Source: Diospyros lotus
Taxonomy: Eukaryota > Streptophyta > Magnoliopsida > Ericales > Ebenaceae
Assembly (NCBI RefSeq): GCF_014633365.1
Contig: NC_068346.1
Location: 13,971,030 to 14,035,029, forward strand
Reading direction: 5' to 3'
DNA length: 64,000 nucleotides
Shown piece after piece: positions 11,859 to 23,387 of this stretch; positions within the stretch are counted from its first letter, which is position 1, and each line of letters starts with the position of its first letter. Under the pieces are notes generated by a model. The model was not told the DNA's origin and ran no database searches. It saw nothing but the letters and a program-made list of their open reading frames with translations. The translations under genes were made by a program, and so were the position numbers.

Positions 11859-12950
11859 TTGGTTACTGGAATAGTTATAGTGGTATCTTCATGCCGATAC
11901 TTGCTATTAAAGACATGGCCAGACTTTGCAGAGTCTACTGAAGCAGCAAATAGGCAGGTAGCTCCACTCACCTTTCTGTCTGGTCCTCTGGATTTGTCTA
12001 TCTGCTCTGTGATCAAACTATCCCCATCGGTTGGGAGATGAAGTGTTAGTTACATCTCATGGCTTGCTATCAATAATAAAGCTGTGAGTCTGTATATGAT
12101 CCTTAAGTGCTGTAATGATCTAGTAAATTTGGTCTTTGCTTCTAAATTTAGGTTCTTACTTCACTGCAACCTTTGGATTACACAGTTGTAGCATTTCTAC
12201 CTGGGGTTAGTGAGGTAAGTCAGCTTCTTTTTGTTTTTTGTTTTATTTTCTTTCTCTTCTTTTATCCCTGTCGTGTAAGTGTATCTTTGTGTCTATATAA
12301 TTAGTTTCAATTTTCCTCTCCTTTTTTTCTTTTTCTTTTTTTGGGACTGGATGGCATTCTTACATGTATATAATGGTTACTTAGGAACTCTTTTTTAGAG
12401 GTGCATTATTGCCACTTTTTGGAATCAATTGGATAAGTATCTTGCTGGTTGCTGCTCTTTTCGGTGTTCTGCACTTGGGAAGCGGGCGGAAGTATTCCTT
12501 TGCAATTTGGTAATTGACCTCCTTGACCTGCTGGAGAAGCTATTGTTTATTGACTTAATTTTTCAATACGTTTCTGAAGCATTCATCTCCTCCTTGATGA
12601 AGTAATATTTTTTGCAGATCATGGTTGTTTCCTACTAAAATTTTGTAACATCCACTTGCACCTGCATTCTAGTGAGTGCAGCTGCTGGGGATTCCATATA
12701 AAGTTGCCATTTTTGGCAGCATCAAATCTTTTGTAATTTCCAAAGGCAGAATTTTTTAAACTTGTTGAAGAACTTACGGAGATTGTATGGTCTCTTGCTG
12801 GTTATGTTTACTAGGGCAACATTTGTTGGCTTTGCATACGGTTATGCAACAATTTTGTCCTCGAATCTCCTTGTGCCAATGGCTTGCCACGCAACAAACA
12901 ATTTGGTTGGAGGGCTTGTGTGGCGCTACACATCAAAATTATCGAAATAA
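11859..12950 (+). CDS. CPBP (CAAX-type) intramembrane metalloprotease, C-terminal exons
   Basis: Four exons join with consistent phases: 11859-11957, 12152-12214, 12385-12509 and 12815-12950 (stop 12948-12950), giving 140 residues. All introns are GT-AG. The product has the CPBP/ABI family signature: a split EE motif made across the second junction (GVSE + ELFFRG, the EExxxR motif), FGVLHLGSG with the conserved His, and VPMACHATNN with the HxxxN motif. These residues form the metal site of a membrane-embedded protease; plant members are mostly plastid membrane proteins. Hydrophobic stretches surround each motif. From memory the sequence resembles Arabidopsis At1g14270 closely. The first exon listed may begin upstream, since the frame is open back to 11766. 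The 5' half is not in the window; it may lie beyond the retrotransposons, in which case they sit in an intron. Confidence 0.85.
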
Positions 12951-13520
12951 TAAGGTATATTCTAGGGCCCTACAATTTTGAATGCTGCATATAATTGTAC
13001 TTTTAAAAGTTTGTGATGCATGTATAAGCATTTTTACTTTCTTTTTTCTCATTGTGACCTGCAAGATAAAAAATGAAATTAAATATACCCTTGGTATCTT
13101 ATGACATTGAATGCTTTCCTATAGAATAAAATCAATAATTTGCCGCCTTACCATATATCTTTGATCATGGTTAGCATATAGTCCATGGAATCAAAGACAA
13201 ATCTGTGAAAATCTTGCCAAATATATATGAAAGTGTTGCCAATTTGCCATCTTACAATGCATATTACATGTTGAAATTTATTTCGGACAACCAATATTAC
13301 TGGGATATTAGTACTCAAGATATGGATGGATGTTGATTACTCAAAATTTGTGGTGATGATTTTTTTCCTTATTCTCCCTTAGCATTAAATGAGTTGTACG
13401 TAGAATGAAAATCAGCTAGAAAAGTGGGTAGGAATTAGAATAGCAAACTGAATTATAGTACTACCATTTTCGAACCGGCCACCTGATGAAGTGCATTAAC
13501 TTACCCAGTGAATGTTCTTT
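12951..13520. other. Spacer between the CPBP gene and the cysteine-rich pair
   Basis: AT-rich sequence that should include the CPBP 3' untranslated region. I see no exon, transposon end or other structure. Confidence 0.5.
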
Positions 13521-13524
13521 TGAT

Positions 13525-13531
13525 TATAAAT
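13525..13531 (+). promoter_or_regulatory. TATA box of cysteine-rich peptide copy 1
   Basis: tataaat, 79 bp before the ATG at 13604. Copy 2 has the same motif 88 bp before its ATG, which supports both as promoter elements of duplicated genes. Confidence 0.55.
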
Positions 13532-13603
13532 AAACCCCGGGACCAACTTCAGTCAAAGATCACTCAAAAACTGAAACTTTTCATGTGTTTTCTAGGAATC
13601 GTC

Positions 13604-13986
13604 ATGAAGTCTTGTATGATGGTCTGTACGTTGTTTTTAGTTGTGTTTGCTGCCCAGTTCGGGCTGGATGTTGCCAGTGGTCGCCTTTATCCTTTGGCTG
13701 TCAATCCCAAAGGCTCCAGTCCGGATGAGACCGTTGTTATCCCCTCCTTTCATTCTTGTTTCTTTCAGTTGCAAGATTGCAATGCCGTCTGATGAATGAA
13801 CATTTGTTGCTTTATTTTCTGATTGGGCTTCTAACTAATTGACGGTTTCAATTTGTTGAATGAGCAGCTTGAGAGGGCCACTGTAAAGTGGGGCGATTTT
13901 GCTGCGAGTGCACTGAAGAATTACATCCAGTCTGTAAGAGATGCTGCCCTGCCCTTTTAAGATTGAAAATGTGTGGGTGCTTGTAA
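13604..13986 (+). pseudogene. Small secreted cysteine-rich peptide, copy 1 (probably broken)
   Basis: Paralogue of the gene at 15520. Exon 1 from the ATG at 13604 encodes a signal peptide (MKSCMMVCTLFLVVFAAQFG) and then SGRLYPLAVNPKGSSPDE, which matches the SGRLPHLVVNPK segment of copy 2. Exon 2 begins after the acceptor at 13866-13867. In the cysteine frame its first full codon is TGA (13870-13872), where copy 2 has its first core cysteine. Downstream in that frame the core is still readable: C-x5-C-C-x-C-x7-C-x2-C-C, with the shared VCKRC motif, and a stop at 13984-13986. The exon 1 donor is also weak (no GT at the site used by copy 2; gttgtt at 13733 is poor). A different splice would give a cysteine-free tail ending at 13959. 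Most likely a recent pseudogene. Confidence 0.6.
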
Positions 13987-13989
13987 CTC

Positions 13990-15425
13990 AAATAACTCTA
14001 TATGCACAGTTGCTTTGTTGCTTGTAGCACAGTTTGTAACTCTGTATATGGCATTAAGAAGGGATTACAAGCCCCTGGCTGCTCCTGATGAATGTGCTTT
14101 CATTTCTTTACTCTAAAATGGATTTACATTTGGCTCTTGTTCCAGTGAATATCTTGCAGGGTTAACTGCGTTTTGCTCTTACTCTGCTCCTTCAGCTCCA
14201 TGCCCTGGCCGCCCTTGGCCCAACACAACCTCATGCGTATATATATATATATATATATATATAGTAAATTTCAAGGATAAATAGATAAAATTTTGAAGAA
14301 TACACTAAGGTAGTTTTTTAAAATAAGTAAGATAAGATTGTATCAAAATAAAATTAAATTGTAATTTTTTTAAATTAATATATAGAATAATTAAAATAAG
14401 ATTAGAAAACATTTCAAAATTTTTATCAAGTTGTTTGTTAAATTTTTTAAAATACATTGAAGAACACAAGTGTAATTTTTTCTTATCTGTAATGATCAAA
14501 ATATATTTATCTTGACCATATCTGCGCTTGCCACGCGGGGGGGGGGGGGGGGAGGGAGAGGGGAGGAGATAAATATATATGAAAAAACTCAAATAAGAAG
14601 TCACGTGGGAGGGAGAGGAGAAGAGATAAATATATATAAAAAAGTTCAGATAAGAAGTTACGTGACTTATTTTTTAAGAGTAACTAGATAAGTTTAACAA
14701 ACACATTAAGAAGGACAAAAGTTTAAAATATTTTTTATATCTTACATTTTAAATTTATATCTTAGTTAACACATAATATGTAAGTGAATTAAGTATAATT
14801 TTTAATTTATACAAAAATTATATATATATATATATATTGGGTTGGAAGAGGTCAAACTCGTAATCACAAATAGCGATATATATTGAACTCAAACTGGATG
14901 ATAAAAGTTACTAAAAATAATGTACAACTATTCTATTGTAGATATAATTCAAGAAAAGATATGGTTGAAAAATATACCAAAGAATTGTCAATGCGCATAT
15001 TTCCATCTTTGCTTGGAATAATGCATATCACGTGGGATTGCCTTCACGGGATTTAGTATGTTGGTACCACGTGGGCTCATCTCATGAGATTGTTCATGTG
15101 TTTAGATAGGTTCTTCAAAAGGAATATATTTAATTATTAGGAAATGGTGGATCCCTTATTTTCACACATGACAATATTAAAAAAAACCTAATTCTCATTC
15201 TATTAAGATAATATTACAAAGATATTCTACTATTACAAAATTTTGTCCTCAGGAGTATAAGTAAGTGACGAACAAGTGATATATTAGGATTTGTACTAAT
15301 AGATCATAAATTTAATACTCGATCTAAACAAGAGCAAAAAATTTGCCTACGAAAGACAACGTAGAGCGATAATACCAAGAATCTTCTACAATATTACCAT
15401 ACCACAAATGGGTTTAATTATAAGA
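13990..15425. repeat. AT-rich spacer with simple repeats
   Basis: Contains the 3' region of copy 1, a (TA)n run at 14237-14263, a second at about 14820-14838, and a run of 16 G at 14537-14552. The rest is low-complexity AT-rich DNA. No gene or clear transposon boundary is visible. Confidence 0.6.
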
Positions 15426-15431
15426 GTTGCT

Positions 15432-15438
15432 TATAAAT
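15432..15438 (+). promoter_or_regulatory. TATA box of cysteine-rich peptide copy 2
   Basis: tataaat in the context gcttataaataagcc, 88 bp before the ATG at 15520. Transcription would start near 15460-15470. Confidence 0.6.
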
Positions 15439-15519
15439 AAGCCATGGAGATCAAATTAGGATCACTCACTTCAGGAACTCTCGATTACATTTCATCTATC
15501 AATATATTTTCTAATCATC

Positions 15520-16225
15520 ATGAAGTCATCATCGGCGGCAATACTAGCCGCCTATATGGTCCCGTTCTTGGTGGCGTTTGCTGGGCAGTTTAAGTTGAAT
15601 ATTGCAGCTGCCAGCGGTCGTCTTCCTCATTTAGTCGTCAACCCTAAAGACTTTAAATTAGACGAACCAGACAGTGTTAATTTCCAGTCCGTTTTATTTC
15701 TATATATCTATCCCCTCCTTTTTAATTTTATTTTTTGGGATGATTATTTTTGTGCGATTTTTAGTGTTCGTATTTTCGATGGGGAGGGAAAGTAAATCGT
15801 AGGTTAAGCCTTTGAGTATAGGACGATGATCAAACTCGTAACCCACTAGATTCAGGGGCAAATTTAGAAGGCAGGCACGAGCTACAGCTCCCAGATTTAG
15901 CCCTTCCCAGATTTACAACGCAAATCTGGCCCATTTAGAGGGAGGAGGGCTGAAATGACTTATGGATCTAGGGTCAGCTCTCCCCCAGATCTACTTCTAG
16001 ATCCGCCCTTGATTAAATTGACACCAATATATTGCTCATTCAATCGTTTGACCTATATCTCACTCCATTTTATTTCTTGAATGTACTAATAGTTGCGTTA
16101 TTAAGTATTAATATTTTGAATTTATGAATGAGCGAGCAGTTTGCATGGGACAGCCTTGTTTGACGAGTCGCTGTGAGTGTGATCTTTCAAAGTCGCCACC
16201 AGTCTGCAAGCGGTGCTTCCCATGA
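15520..16225 (+). CDS. Small secreted cysteine-rich peptide, copy 2 (79 aa, two exons)
   Basis: Exons 15520-15673 and 16140-16225 join in phase 1 and give 79 residues. Residues 1 to about 31 form a secretion signal (MKSSSAAILAAYMVPFLVAF, then an Ala-rich end before SGRLPH). Residues about 32-51 are a cysteine-free, charged propeptide-like stretch (VVNPKDFKLDEPD). The C-terminus, encoded wholly by exon 2, has six cysteines in the pattern C-x4-C-x4-C-x-C-x8-C-x2-C and ends CKRCFP. The loop CDLSKSPPVC recalls the Ser-x-Pro-Pro loop of Bowman-Birk protease inhibitors, but spacing and length differ, so that link is only a suggestion. I do not recognise the family. It would act outside the cell, as an inhibitor, defence peptide or signal. 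The intron carries a small MITE. A related, probably broken copy lies 1.9 kb upstream. Confidence 0.65.
15853..16011. mobile_element. hAT-like MITE in the intron of the cysteine-rich gene
   Basis: A 159-bp segment starts CAGGGGCAAATTTAGAAG and ends with the inverted counterpart (ctagatccgcccttg), an imperfect terminal inverted repeat. The flanks actagatt (15845-15852) and attaaatt (16012-16019) match at six of eight positions, as for an old hAT target duplication. Confidence 0.6.
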
Positions 16226-16557
16226 AGATCGATTGATGCCGGCTTTTAGTTTTCTTTTCTTAATGTAATGCCTTTCATCAATGAATGAATGTAGTTTTTG
16301 CAAACCCATGATGTGCTGATTATGATTTAATAGTGGCTTAATTATGGGTAAATTTATTTTCTATTTTTTAAATTTTAGTCATTTAACTCAAACACCCTTT
16401 TACCTTTAAAATTTATCCAATCAGCCATTAAAATTTTCAAAATTAGACATGATATTCTCTCTATTACTAATAAGGTTAATTGAATTGACTTTAGAGTCAC
16501 TGAATTTTGAGTTTTTAATCACAGACACCCTTAAAACATTTTTGAAAAGACTAAAAC
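16226..16557. other. 3' region of the cysteine-rich gene and spacer
   Basis: Likely 3' untranslated region (polyadenylation-like aatgaatgaatg near 16282), then AT-rich sequence. No other gene is seen. The sequence from about 16320 continues after the solo LTR at 19140. Confidence 0.4.
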
Positions 16558-19139
16558 TGTAATGCTTGTCCCATCGGACCGCGTCACTATGCCAGGGGTC
16601 ATCGTATACATACATATTTCATTTCTTAAATACATTCCTTATTCTTCAAATACCGTATTTCAAAGGAAAACTCCCAGCAAATCATTAAAAATGCTGAAAC
16701 AATAATCGAAACCTGATTTAGTACATAATCAATTAACTTTATTTATAATATAAGAATCCGAACCATAGTTAACATCATATCCTCAATATTGAAATATATA
16801 AATACATGGAGATTCCATAATATTCTAACAAGGCTAATCATCAATAAAGCATCAGCTAAAACATATTCGAGTCAGCACGTTGAATCCATCGGCTACGCCA
16901 TCACGTGCCGTCATATCCCAACCTGCTATTTGCCTAAGCTGCAAGTCTAAACTGGAACGTTGAATGTTTTAGGGGCATAACTCATTAGAAGATGAAATTT
17001 CTAGTGAGGGTTCAAAAACATATATATGAATGCATGATGCAATAACATGAACAACATTTTTGCCCTTTAATGTAACTTTTCAGGCTCACCAGCCCGGCTA
17101 GGAATCCTAGGCAAATCCCGAACCTCTGCACAATAAGCCTAACATTATTCCATCAATGCCCTTAGGGAATTACGACTGCACTCTGGGGGCAACATCCCAT
17201 TCCCATTCACAAATATCAATATGACAATAATATTGTGCCATGCAAATATTACGACTTTCTAGGCAATATGACAAAATGAACATTACATTCATAAATAGCA
17301 TGCATATATAACAATCATATTATAAATATAAGTTCTTGTGAGAAAAACCACTCACAAAATCAGGTTTAGGATAAAACTACTCATCTTTGCCCAAAGATCA
17401 AGACATCTCGAAAAGCGCGCATTACCTCGATATGTGTGCCTGGCCTCGAATCTCATGTCAACTCTCAAAAGTTGTACCAATCAATTTTTCTCGATCACCT
17501 CAATCATAAAAAGAATACTTAATCACTAAATATCTCAATATTCTATTTTCTTCCTATTTTCCTTCATTTTTCCTTCTAAAAATTCCAATGAATACTATTG
17601 AGACTATTTTCTCAAATCTATCTTCACAACAATTCATAATAGATTATGAGCTTCAAAGGAAAAATACTGAACTTACTCAGATATTACGTTTTCACGCAAA
17701 ATGAGGCTGTTCGGTGCGAAAACTGAGACATCAGGAAGCCCAAATCCAAATCCTTTTGCATAGGCCTCTAGAGCTTGATTTTAGAGGAATTTAGCAATTT
17801 TTTTTCAAAATTTTTGGAGTTTGGACACGCCGCACTCGCCCAAACAAAATGTTCCACACGCTGGCGCGTGTCCCACATGCGCCGATCGTCTTCAACCTCC
17901 AGATTTCGGCTAGCTCACGACGCTTCTAGTTTAATGGTCATATCTCCTTCATTCGACCTCCGATTGACCCCCCCCATTTGAACCTATGGCTTTCTCTTTT
18001 CGCCCTCTACTAGATAATAGCAAAAAATCCCACAAACAGAGCCATTTTCAGACTGCTCAAAGCTATTTTTCGGCGAAACTCATTTTTCCGACGAGGTTTC
18101 GGATCTCCCTCATCTCTCAACCAAAATGGCTCAAATTGAATAGGAATGAAGCTCTGGAAATGGAAAACAAAAGCCCCTTATCCAATTCTCCCAATTTATT
18201 CACGAATTTGCAGATATAAGAAAACTAATTTTTCAAAGCTTTCGGCTGTTGCTATTTATAGGCAACCCAAACTTCTCAAATGCCTAAGGCTTGCTAAACC
18301 AACATCTCCAAGGCCTCTATCGCCCCTGGATCAACCTATTTGCTTCAAAAATCGATTGCAATGATGACTCGCATTGCTTCCCAAATTCTGCCGAAAAGTT
18401 GGTCAGCTTTTCTTCAAATTCTGGCCATCTTCGTGGCTGTTGTCGGCCCAAGCTTGATCCTCAAGCATCCCCGACCAACCCCCATGCAATCCCATGGCTT
18501 AGATGTGGCTGGTCGGCAACCAGAAGATGCTGGTCGTCCATGGCAAGAAGCTTCTTAGCTTCAAGTTTGAAATATTACACTTTCACCCATCTATTTTTGT
18601 CTTTTATGCCTTGGCCCATTTTCACAAAGCCCCTAAACTTTTCAATATTGCCATCACGACTCTCAAATCTTAAAAACTTCCCTTCCTTCTTGGAAGATTC
18701 CGAAAATATATCGTTTCGACCTCCTTCTAGCAATTTCAAAAAACTACACTTAAGCCCAAATATTCGTTTTGATCCTAAACCTTCTCGTTTCTTCCTAAAA
18801 CCTCTGAAGGGTTGTTTCTCATGAAAAATCGAAGCCTCCTCAAGCTTCCGTTGACTTCCAAGAAGTCATTTATAACAATTCCGTATTACAACCTAATTGG
18901 CAGTTGCATTTTAGCTGTATCAAAAACTATTCTCGATCTTATTTCTTTCGATGCCATATATTATGCTTCAAAATACTCATCATAGCCATATCATTTTTCT
19001 TTGGCATCTCGACTCCATGGCACTCCCTACAGTCGATTCAGTTAATTTTTTAGGCTATTTAGATACCAATTTTTTTCGAACTTTCATTTTTCAAATAAAA
19101 TGCTTATTTTCAACTAATCCAAATTTCTTGGGTATTACA
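16558..19139 (-). mobile_element. Solo LTR, family A copy 1 (Ty3, Del/Tekay-like)
   Basis: A 2.58-kb LTR flanked by a perfect 5-bp target duplication aaaac (16553-16557 and 19140-19144). On the minus strand it starts TGTAATACCCAAG and ends ...ATTACA. It is colinear with the LTRs at 27491-30038 and 34538-36952 (for example the blocks near 16860 and 27810, and near 18830 and 29730). No internal region remains, so it arose by recombination between two LTRs. The small reading frames within it (for example 18291-18824) are not conserved in the other copies and are not genes. Confidence 0.85.
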
Positions 19140-19194
19140 AAAACACCCCTAAACGCGACTTAAGAAAAGAAGTTAGTTAAAGATTTAAATTAAA

Positions 19195-22100
19195 ATTACC
19201 CTTAATGAATTGTAGCTGCAAGCAACTTCAAAAAATTAAACCGATTGAACATAGCCAATCTCACTGAATGATTCATTATAAAAAAATTTATGACTAAAAC
19301 ATCTCCATGCACTTCAGTAATCCAATGACACTTATCATATATCTTTCGATTACTTTCTACATTCCTAACTGAACATATATTCTTCAAAGCAAGATTTAGT
19401 GTATGAACAATACTAAGAGTCGAATAAATATGTGAAAACATACATTCGATGATTTCCCAAGCTTCCTTACAATTAACAACATTATCAGTAATAATTTGTA
19501 CAACTTTTTAATAACCAACTTCATATATTACCTTTTTCATCAAATTAGTAATAAATTGTTTATCTTTTATTTCACCTGAACAATTTACAACTTCAATAAA
19601 CATAGGACTATTTTTATAAACAACCATAAAATTAATCAATAGCGTTCTTTATGGATTACTCTAACCATCAGTAATAATGCTAGCACCATTTTCCAATCAA
19701 GTGCTATTAATAGGTTTCAACAACTTTTCAACATTTTTCTTTTCTTATTGACGTAATGTGATCCTCAAGTTATTATAACTCAGAGGCGCATAACCACAGA
19801 GAGGCACATAACCACCCAATGGATGCATAGTAACAAATGAATAAGAACTCAAATAATATGAGTTTCTTGTAAAATTAAAAGGCAAACCCTCAATATAGAA
19901 CATTTTAGCGATCTCAGCATCTAGTTATGCTCTAGTTTGCATATCAAAAGCTTTAGTAATAGGCGAGTCAATGGCTTTTCTTTTCTTTAATTGTTCTACA
20001 ACTCTTGTGGGGACCCTTGACCCGGAGATCCCAGAAGCCCGTGAGCCCTAGATAAGAGTCTCAGAAGAGAGAGATAAGACACCAAAAACCCTTGGCTAAA
20101 CAACATACAAAAGGAATAATACACTAGCACAACAAAAGCATGGTATATACATATATACAAAACGAAAAAGGTAATGGGGTGGCAATATAAGACGCACCCC
20201 CTATCAAAACCTAGGCACAAGGATCATGACACTCAAAACATGGCTAGCAATCTCATGTACCCCAAACCCACAAAACACCTTTATGACTAACAGTTGAGAC
20301 AACCTTGTACAACCAGCTACCCAATTACTCAGACGTTGATGCCTTCACCCTCGGCCTTTCCTTTCCCTTTACCTGGAATGATGTAAAGCAAGGGTGAGTT
20401 ATAAGACTCAGCAAGCAAACAAAAGAATAACAGTAAGTCTAAGAATAAAACTCTTACACTGATAACCACTCACAACATACCGTGCAAAAAATTAATGTCA
20501 CACCATACCATGCATCAAGGTACTCAGTTCTCAACATGAATATACCAATGCACATAACGGTTCTTGGGGACCACATAAGAAATGCATAACCTGTCACTTA
20601 AGTCCCAGCCTACAAACCTGCAACGACCATGAATTGGCTAACATAATCCACATGAGCCCGAGGCCCTCATAACATAATCCACATAAGCCCGAGGCCTTTA
20701 ACATAATCACATGCTGGAGTTCCTAACATAGCTACCAAGAGTCGCGATCCATTCATAGCTATCGAGGGTCAACTTCACACCACATCATATTGTAGCCATG
20801 CAATGCAACAAATAATAAATGCAATGAGATAGTAAGTATCAATGTGATACATTAACCCTCATAAGCTAAGTATCAGGCCATGCTTCGCCCTCATAGGAAT
20901 ACACATCCAATGCAATACTTGTGCACCTAGTCATTCTAAAATATTTGTGTCCAAGCATTCATAGCTTATGTACCCCCCAGTGATGCAAGCCTAATCCTAT
21001 GCGCTACAATGCCATGTAGTATATCATATAATGGCAGACCTGGTCGACAGTGACCAGGCGTGGGTTGACAGTCCGTGACTAAGAACAACCGGTCGAAATC
21101 CTTCTTTGGGCCTATCGATGGTCTACTCCATCATCACTAAACGGTTAACACTTGCATCACCGCTAGACAACTCATGTCCCTTGTTACGACCGCTCACACC
21201 AGAGGGACCCATAACTGTACCCCAACCTCTAGGAATCTAATCCCAAATTAGTTCGGCATCATTCCCAAAGGAATAAGGGCGATACAATGCCTCATAAGCA
21301 TTTAATAAATAAAATCCCATAAAATCTCTTATTTAATTTATTTTATACTAAAGAAACCCATAACGCATATAAATAATACTTGGAATTGGATTTGATTAAA
21401 TGAGGGAATGGAACTCATAATGCAAAGCAAACTTACAAAGGAAATGGAGAGCTTGCCTTTTAATAGCAGATTTCAGTATTTTTCTGCTCACACATCACTA
21501 AATTAATAGACACTACAAGATATTATAATTTTACTAGAAAATTAATAAAATCGTACTCTAAATTAAATTCCAACCGTACAGAATTTCTAATATATTTTCC
21601 CCCACTTACCTGGCTACTTTAAACTTCGATTACACAAATTTTCCTTCAATTTTTCTTAGATTTTCTTCCCTTTTTCCAACTACTATATGCTTTCTTCTTC
21701 TCCCCAATTTCTCCTCTTTTGTTTTCTCGAGTCATGTAGCCAGCGGTGCCATCTCCTTAGCCCAAAATGATGTCATTTCAAGCTGGCTTATTGCTGGAAA
21801 AATCCAGCATTTTCTACCATCCGCGTACCTACCTCTAGCCTCGAACCCGATACCTTCCGCATGGTTGTCTGCGGGTGTGCTATCTCGCTTAGCGGTTCCT
21901 TTAACTAATATATGCACACCATTAATTTTAATGAAATCTCCAGCCAAATTTTAGAAATTTCACCTAGACCCCATAATTTTCAAAAATTAACACCTATACC
22001 CCATATTAATAATATCATTTATACCCTAATTCTTTCCAAATAATTACCCATTTTCCTAGAATAAAATAATTTAACATTTCCTTTAAATTAACACCATAAA

Positions 22101-22283
22101 TTAAATCACAAATTAATGGGTCGTTATATCTTGGTTCATGTAAAGACAAAGAATGTCCCAAAGAAGCACTACTAGTTAGTAAAGTCACTTGCTTAGGTTG
22201 TAAATTTGACATTCTGTTTGCAAATTCTCTTTTCACTTTTTTCATTTCAGCCATAATTTCAGAACTCATTTTTTTACAACAAG
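19195..22283 (-). pseudogene. Second hAT transposase remnant, split by a solo LTR
   Basis: Minus-strand hAT fragments. At 19202-19510 the text includes ITDNVVNCKEAWEIIE and HIYSTLSIVHTLNLALKNIC, the central catalytic region with the TDN motif and the conserved CxxH-like block (here VHTLNLAL). Weaker homology continues towards 20000. The element resumes at 22129-22283 (MKKVKREFANRMSNLQPK). Between them sits the family B solo LTR. Stops and frameshifts throughout; non-functional. It is a different hAT lineage from the one at 1948-5650. Confidence 0.6.
20006..22128 (-). mobile_element. Solo LTR, family B copy 1
   Basis: A 2.1-kb LTR on the minus strand, starting TATAACGACCC (canonical TGTAACGACCC in copy 2) and ending GGGTCCCCA. 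It is flanked by the perfect duplication tcttg (20001-20005 and 22129-22133). It matches, inverted, the segments 25925-27490 and 36953-37333. It is inserted in the hAT remnant. Confidence 0.85.
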
Positions 22284-22288
22284 CAATC

Positions 22289-23387
22289 TGTAATACCCAA
22301 GATTTTCAAAAGGGACTCAAGTGTAAATTATCTTGGGCCATAAGTTGAATTTTCAGAAGATTTGGGGTTATAGTGTAAATTCTTATAATTATGAGTGACT
22401 GATTCAACTGAAGGGAATGCCCCAGTATGTAAATATCACAGGAAAAAGGTATGTCACTGATGAGCTTATCCCAAGAAAAAGGTATGTTACTGATGAGCAT
22501 TTCAAGACGTGATTTATGAAACTTAAAGCAGTCGCATCAGAGACAGTTTTTGGTACAATTTCAATTTAGGTTGAAAAATTGAATGGCCGTAAAGGACTTC
22601 CGAGAGGTTAATGAAATCCTGAGTGGATTCAAGTTTTTCATAACCCTTAAGTGGTTTCAGGATGAAACAAAAAGGTTTATGGTCAAAACATAAATTTGGG
22701 CCTAAGTGTAAATTTTTAATTTTGCCCGAGGGAGGCCTAAAAGACATTTTTTTGAAATCTTCGGGGATAAAATGAAGAGTTTGGAACTCGTAGGTTGTAA
22801 TGGAAATATTGAAAGATTCAGGGGCTCAAGGAGAAGGCCCAAATGCAATTTTGGAATTGGCTAGGGGTGAAAGTGTAATTTTGCAAACTTGCAGGTGTGA
22901 AACTTGCCATGGCTGACCGGTCGCACTTCCATCGCCGATCAGCCACCAAACACCATCGGGAAGGTAGCCTAAGACCTTAGGATAGGGCTTCAGGCCATGG
23001 TGGTTCGTTTAAAGCTTGCCATTGGCTGAGATCGACTGTAGATGGGATGGATTTTTAATGCTGATGTTGATAAAAAATTTGGCTAGAGAAATCGAGGGAT
23101 TTGATTGTGTTTCAGGACTACTCAAGCCACTCATTGGTTAGATCTAGGCCTTAGGGATTAAGCAAGCTCGAATTTGACAGATTTCAGCTAAGAATTGGGT
23201 ATAAAAAGAGGTCCATGGCCGAGAGTTCTTTATTCTAGAACTTAGGTTTAATTCGTGCGTTTGAGAGAGATTCAAGGGCTATGGATAAGGGGCCTTTGTT
23301 CACCATGAGTTGAGGATCAATTCTGGAGAATTTGAAGCATTTTTGTATCGGTTTCACATATATCACCCAAGGCAACAAAATGTAAAA
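22289..23387 (+). mobile_element. LTR fragment related to family A, plus strand
   Basis: Starts TGTAATACCC and follows family A LTR text on the opposite strand (for example the blocks ending TTTGGGCCTAAGTG near 22700). It has a TATA-like gggtataaaaagag near 23198. It stops at 23387, where another LTR begins. Confidence 0.65.

Noticed and set aside
13508..13792. 94-codon frame over the first cysteine-rich exon
   Set aside because: Starts before the TATA-proximal leader and reads through into the intron; the paralogue shows that the true start is at 13604.
18291..18824. 177-codon frame
   Set aside because: Inside family A LTR copy 1 and not kept in the other LTR copies.
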